A stretch of DNA of 16,585 bases, from NCBI GenBank assembly GCA_024230695.1, contig JAAERC010000145.1, forward strand, positions 1 to 16,585, written 5' to 3'. Numbering within the stretch: position 1 is the stretch's first letter; every line of letters starts with the position of its first letter. This document shows, in pieces, positions 14,734-16,585 of the stretch. The stretch is from Candidatus Zixiibacteriota bacterium. Its GTDB lineage: Bacteria > Zixibacteria > MSB-5A5 > GN15 > PGXB01. The position numbers and the translations under genes were made by a program. Below the pieces are notes generated by a model. That model was not told the DNA's origin, made no database searches, and worked only from the letters and a program-made list of their open reading frames with translations.

Positions 14734-15506
14734 ATTGTTGCCTCCTTCGCCTTGATAACCAGTGCGCCCATCTCTTTGGCCGTCTCTTTCCGTTTACAGT
14801 CATCGCAAGTGTCAAAATATTTTGCCGGCAGATCGCGCTTTTCGATCAGGTAGTCGGCAAACTCACGCGCGATAGTTTTCTTACCACACGTTTTGCATTT
14901 TATCAGTTTGATTTTTTTGTCCCAAATAGTCCGAGTATTGCCCTTATCGCTCCATTTGATAAAATCAGTCGGGCAGACATTGGCACAACTGAGACACCCG
15001 ATACAATCAACCGGTGCTTCGCCAAATGGCCCTGAGATAACTTTCTGATGTCCCCGCTGGGTCGCTGAGATCGCCGATTTACCAAGGACCTCGCAAACAC
15101 GGGTGCAGGCATAACACATGATACAATCATCACCTTCCGGTTCGATTGGATATGATGATTTTTCCAGCCCGAACTCTGAAGCCATTTTTTGGACATAATC
15201 AGAATGTGGTGAACGAGCTAATTGTAAATCAAGAATTGTTTTTCTGATCTCAAAGAGCTTATCGTTATGCGTTTCGACAATCAGGTCTTTTTCGACCGGA
15301 TACAAACATGATGTCACACATTTTTTCCAGCCGTCCCAACCTTTTTTGGTTATCTCAACCATACAAAGGCGACAGTTGCCGGTTGGTTCGATTGCTTCAT
15401 GATGACACTGGGTCGGGACATCTATTCCCATTCGTTGCATCACAGCAAGAAGCATCTCGCCCTCTCGAGCTTCGACGATTTTTCCGTTTATTCGCAGTTT
15501 TATCAT
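14730..15506 (-). CDS. HydA/NuoG N-terminal-like Fe-S protein with C-terminal zinc ribbon
   Basis: 258 residues. A plant-type [2Fe-2S] domain comes first, with C34, C45, C48 and C63 ('CHHEAIEPTGNCRLC'). The region that carries a His/Cys-ligated [4Fe-4S] cluster in NuoG and HydA keeps a histidine (H101 in 'ARSPHSDY') but has lost the cysteines. Two [4Fe-4S] sites follow: C128/C131/C134 with C178, and C138 with C168/C171/C174. The tail adds C204/C207 and C234/C237, resembling a zinc ribbon. Neither the hydrogenase H-cluster domain nor the NuoG molybdopterin-like domain is present, so it is an electron-transfer subunit only. It lies 10 bases after the NuoF-like gene and overlaps the ferredoxin gene by 4 bases. 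It could belong to an NAD-linked hydrogenase, formate dehydrogenase or aldehyde oxidoreductase complex. Confidence 0.8.
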   Translation of the reverse strand: MIKLRINGKIVEAREGEMLLAVMQRMGIDVPTQCHHEAIEPTGNCRLCMVEITKKGWDGWKKCVTSCLYPVEKDLIVETHNDKLFEIRKTILDLQLARSPHSDYVQKMASEFGLEKSSYPIEPEGDDCIMCYACTRVCEVLGKSAISATQRGHQKVISGPFGEAPVDCIGCLSCANVCPTDFIKWSDKGNTRTIWDKKIKLIKCKTCGKKTIAREFADYLIEKRDLPAKYFDTCDDCKRKETAKEMGALVIKAKEATI

Positions 15507-15516
15507 TTGATACCCA

Positions 15517-16585
15517 TTAAATTATATCTATCGCATTAATATTGCAGACGGCATAACAGGCGCCGCATCGATCACATTTGACTTCATCGATCACGTGCAG
15601 TTCTTTCTTTTTACCCGTTATGGCACTGGCGGCGCAGACTTTCAGACAGGCTGTACAACCATTGCAATCTTCATTTATTCTATATGTAATTAATTCCTTA
15701 CAAACTCCGCCGGGACATTCCTGCTTTTTAACATGCGCTTCGTATTCTTCCCGGAAATACATAATAGTACTTAAAAACGGATTGGGACCAGATTGCCCCA
15801 GCCCACAAAGAGAACCAGAGATAATCGTTTTTGACAGGTTCTCCATCAGTTTTAGTTCATCTTCGGAGGACTTACCTTCGCACACTTTTTCATTTAATTT
15901 ATGAAGCTGATAGAGACCTTCTCGGCACGGGACACATTTTCCACATGATTCTTCAACAAGGAAATTGAGGAAGTATCGGGAGACATCAACCATACAGGTG
16001 CGGTCATCCATTACGACCATCCCGCCGGAACCCATCATCGAACCGTTATCACTTAACGTATCAAAATCAACCTTAAGATCAAGCTTATCAGCCGGGAGAC
16101 ATCCGCCCGATGGTCCACCGGTTTGCACTGCTTTAAATCCGCGGTTATCAGTAATACCACCGCCGATATCATAGATAATATCTTTAAGTTTGATACCCAT
16201 TGGGACTTCGATAAGTCCGGTGTTTTTGATTTTGCCAGCAAGTGAAAACGCTTTCGTTCCAGTACTCTTCTTGGTTCCAATTGACGCGAACCAATCGGCG
16301 CCTTTATCAAGTATGACTGGGATATTGGCAAACGATTCGACATTGTTTAATACAGTCGGCTTATTAAACAGACCTTTTAAAACCGAACGAACATACTTGG
16401 CGCGCGGTTCGCCGACCTCGCCGGCCACAGATTTCATAAGTGCTGATGATTCACCACAAACAAAAGCACCACCACCAACGCTGATTTTTAAATCGAAACA
16501 TAAATCGGTGCCAAGAATATTATCACCAAGAAGACCATATTTTCTGGCTTCATCAATTGCTTTTTGAAGATTCACCACGGCCAGC
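15517..16585 (-). CDS. nuoF: NuoF/HndC-like NADH-binding flavoprotein subunit (5' end outside window)
   Basis: The frame stays open to the right edge, reading '..LAVVNLQKAIDEARKYGLLG..'. The GTG at 16578 is internal and the gene's start is missing. About 355 residues are visible. The FMN/NADH-binding 'GGGAFVCGESSALMKSVAGEVGEPR' lies near the start. The N3-type [4Fe-4S] site follows as 'ESCGKCVPCREG' plus a later 'SLCG' cysteine. The C-terminus adds 'CPGGVCKELI' and a two-cluster ferredoxin domain ('CNGCTACLKVC', 'HVID..KCDRCGACYAVC'). That extension is absent from respiratory NuoF and typical of HydB/HndC flavoproteins of soluble NAD(P)-linked hydrogenases and bifurcating enzymes. It should exchange electrons between NAD(H) and the two downstream Fe-S proteins. 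Confidence 0.9.
   Translation of the reverse strand, partial: LAVVNLQKAIDEARKYGLLGDNILGTDLCFDLKISVGGGAFVCGESSALMKSVAGEVGEPRAKYVRSVLKGLFNKPTVLNNVESFANIPVILDKGADWFASIGTKKSTGTKAFSLAGKIKNTGLIEVPMGIKLKDIIYDIGGGITDNRGFKAVQTGGPSGGCLPADKLDLKVDFDTLSDNGSMMGSGGMVVMDDRTCMVDVSRYFLNFLVEESCGKCVPCREGLYQLHKLNEKVCEGKSSEDELKLMENLSKTIISGSLCGLGQSGPNPFLSTIMYFREEYEAHVKKQECPGGVCKELITYRINEDCNGCTACLKVCAASAITGKKKELHVIDEVKCDRCGACYAVCNINAIDII

Noticed and set aside
16576..16578. GTG at 16578 as the start of the NuoF-like gene
   Set aside because: The frame stays open to the window edge with family-typical residues (L-A-V) before it, so the gene is cut by the edge.
1..16585. Defence island, prophage or transposon
   Set aside because: No integrase, transposase, phage structural gene, restriction enzyme or CRISPR array is present; most genes are metabolic, redox or housekeeping.

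Overview
This window is a low-GC bacterial chromosome segment, visibly AT-rich in most genes and somewhat richer in GC across the redox genes at the right end. I see no rRNA, transposase, integrase, phage gene or CRISPR array. The best taxonomic hint is the C-terminal type-I dockerin-like pair of the secreted protein at 3436-6399, with a '..LIN(Y/F)KYK(D/G)G..PD' ending. I associate this style with uncultured FCB-group lineages such as candidate division Zixibacteria. That, together with the Fe-S redox operon, suggests an anaerobic or sediment-type uncultured bacterium. The taxonomy is inference from general familiarity, not from a search.

Layout. 1-167 (-): N-terminus of a VanZ-like membrane protein cut by the window edge. 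481-1053 (+): RimJ/RimL-type GNAT acetyltransferase. 1134-1574 (+): CBS-pair protein. 1728-3366 (+): a two-gene unit of APS kinase (cysC) and a PAPS-dependent sulfotransferase, so donor synthesis and donor use are coupled. 3436-6399 (-): a large exported BNR-repeat/dockerin protein, with a middle region that may be a degenerate protease. 6400-6996: a gene-free interval with several hairpins and a dispersed repeat. 6997-9006 (-): a TPR-glycosyltransferase-methyltransferase fusion. 9176-9700 (+): a small SnoaL/NTF2-like lipoprotein. 9750-10199 (-): bacteriohemerythrin with all seven iron ligands. 10297-12024 (-): YgiQ-type radical SAM protein. 12104-12178 (-): tRNA-Pro(UGG) with its own promoter. 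12282-14239 (-): a tight unit of an unrecognised alpha-helical protein, rdgB and a GNAT acetyltransferase, ending in a strong terminator. 14320-16585 (-): a translationally linked redox operon of a four-cluster ferredoxin, a HydA/NuoG N-terminal-like Fe-S protein and a NuoF/HndC-like flavoprotein that runs off the window. It ends at a bidirectional terminator.

How the genes fit together. The cysC/sulfotransferase pair, the glycosyltransferase-methyltransferase fusion and the secreted dockerin protein all point to surface or extracellular glycan chemistry, but nothing in the sequence ties them to one pathway. The right-hand operon looks like the NAD(H)-reactive electron-transfer core of a multimeric enzyme (hydrogenase, formate dehydrogenase or aldehyde oxidoreductase type, possibly electron-bifurcating). 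Its catalytic subunit and NuoE-like partner, if present, lie outside the window. Intergenic gaps carry short palindromic repeats: two copies of a CATTGCGAGG...GCAATCTC class and one of a CATTCC...GGAATCCA class.

The strongest leads for something new are the three-domain fusion, the possibly catalytically dead protease-like domain in the dockerin protein, the unrecognised gene at 13457-14239 with an R-x6-H motif, and the structured gap at 6400-6996. None of these amounts to proof of a new system.
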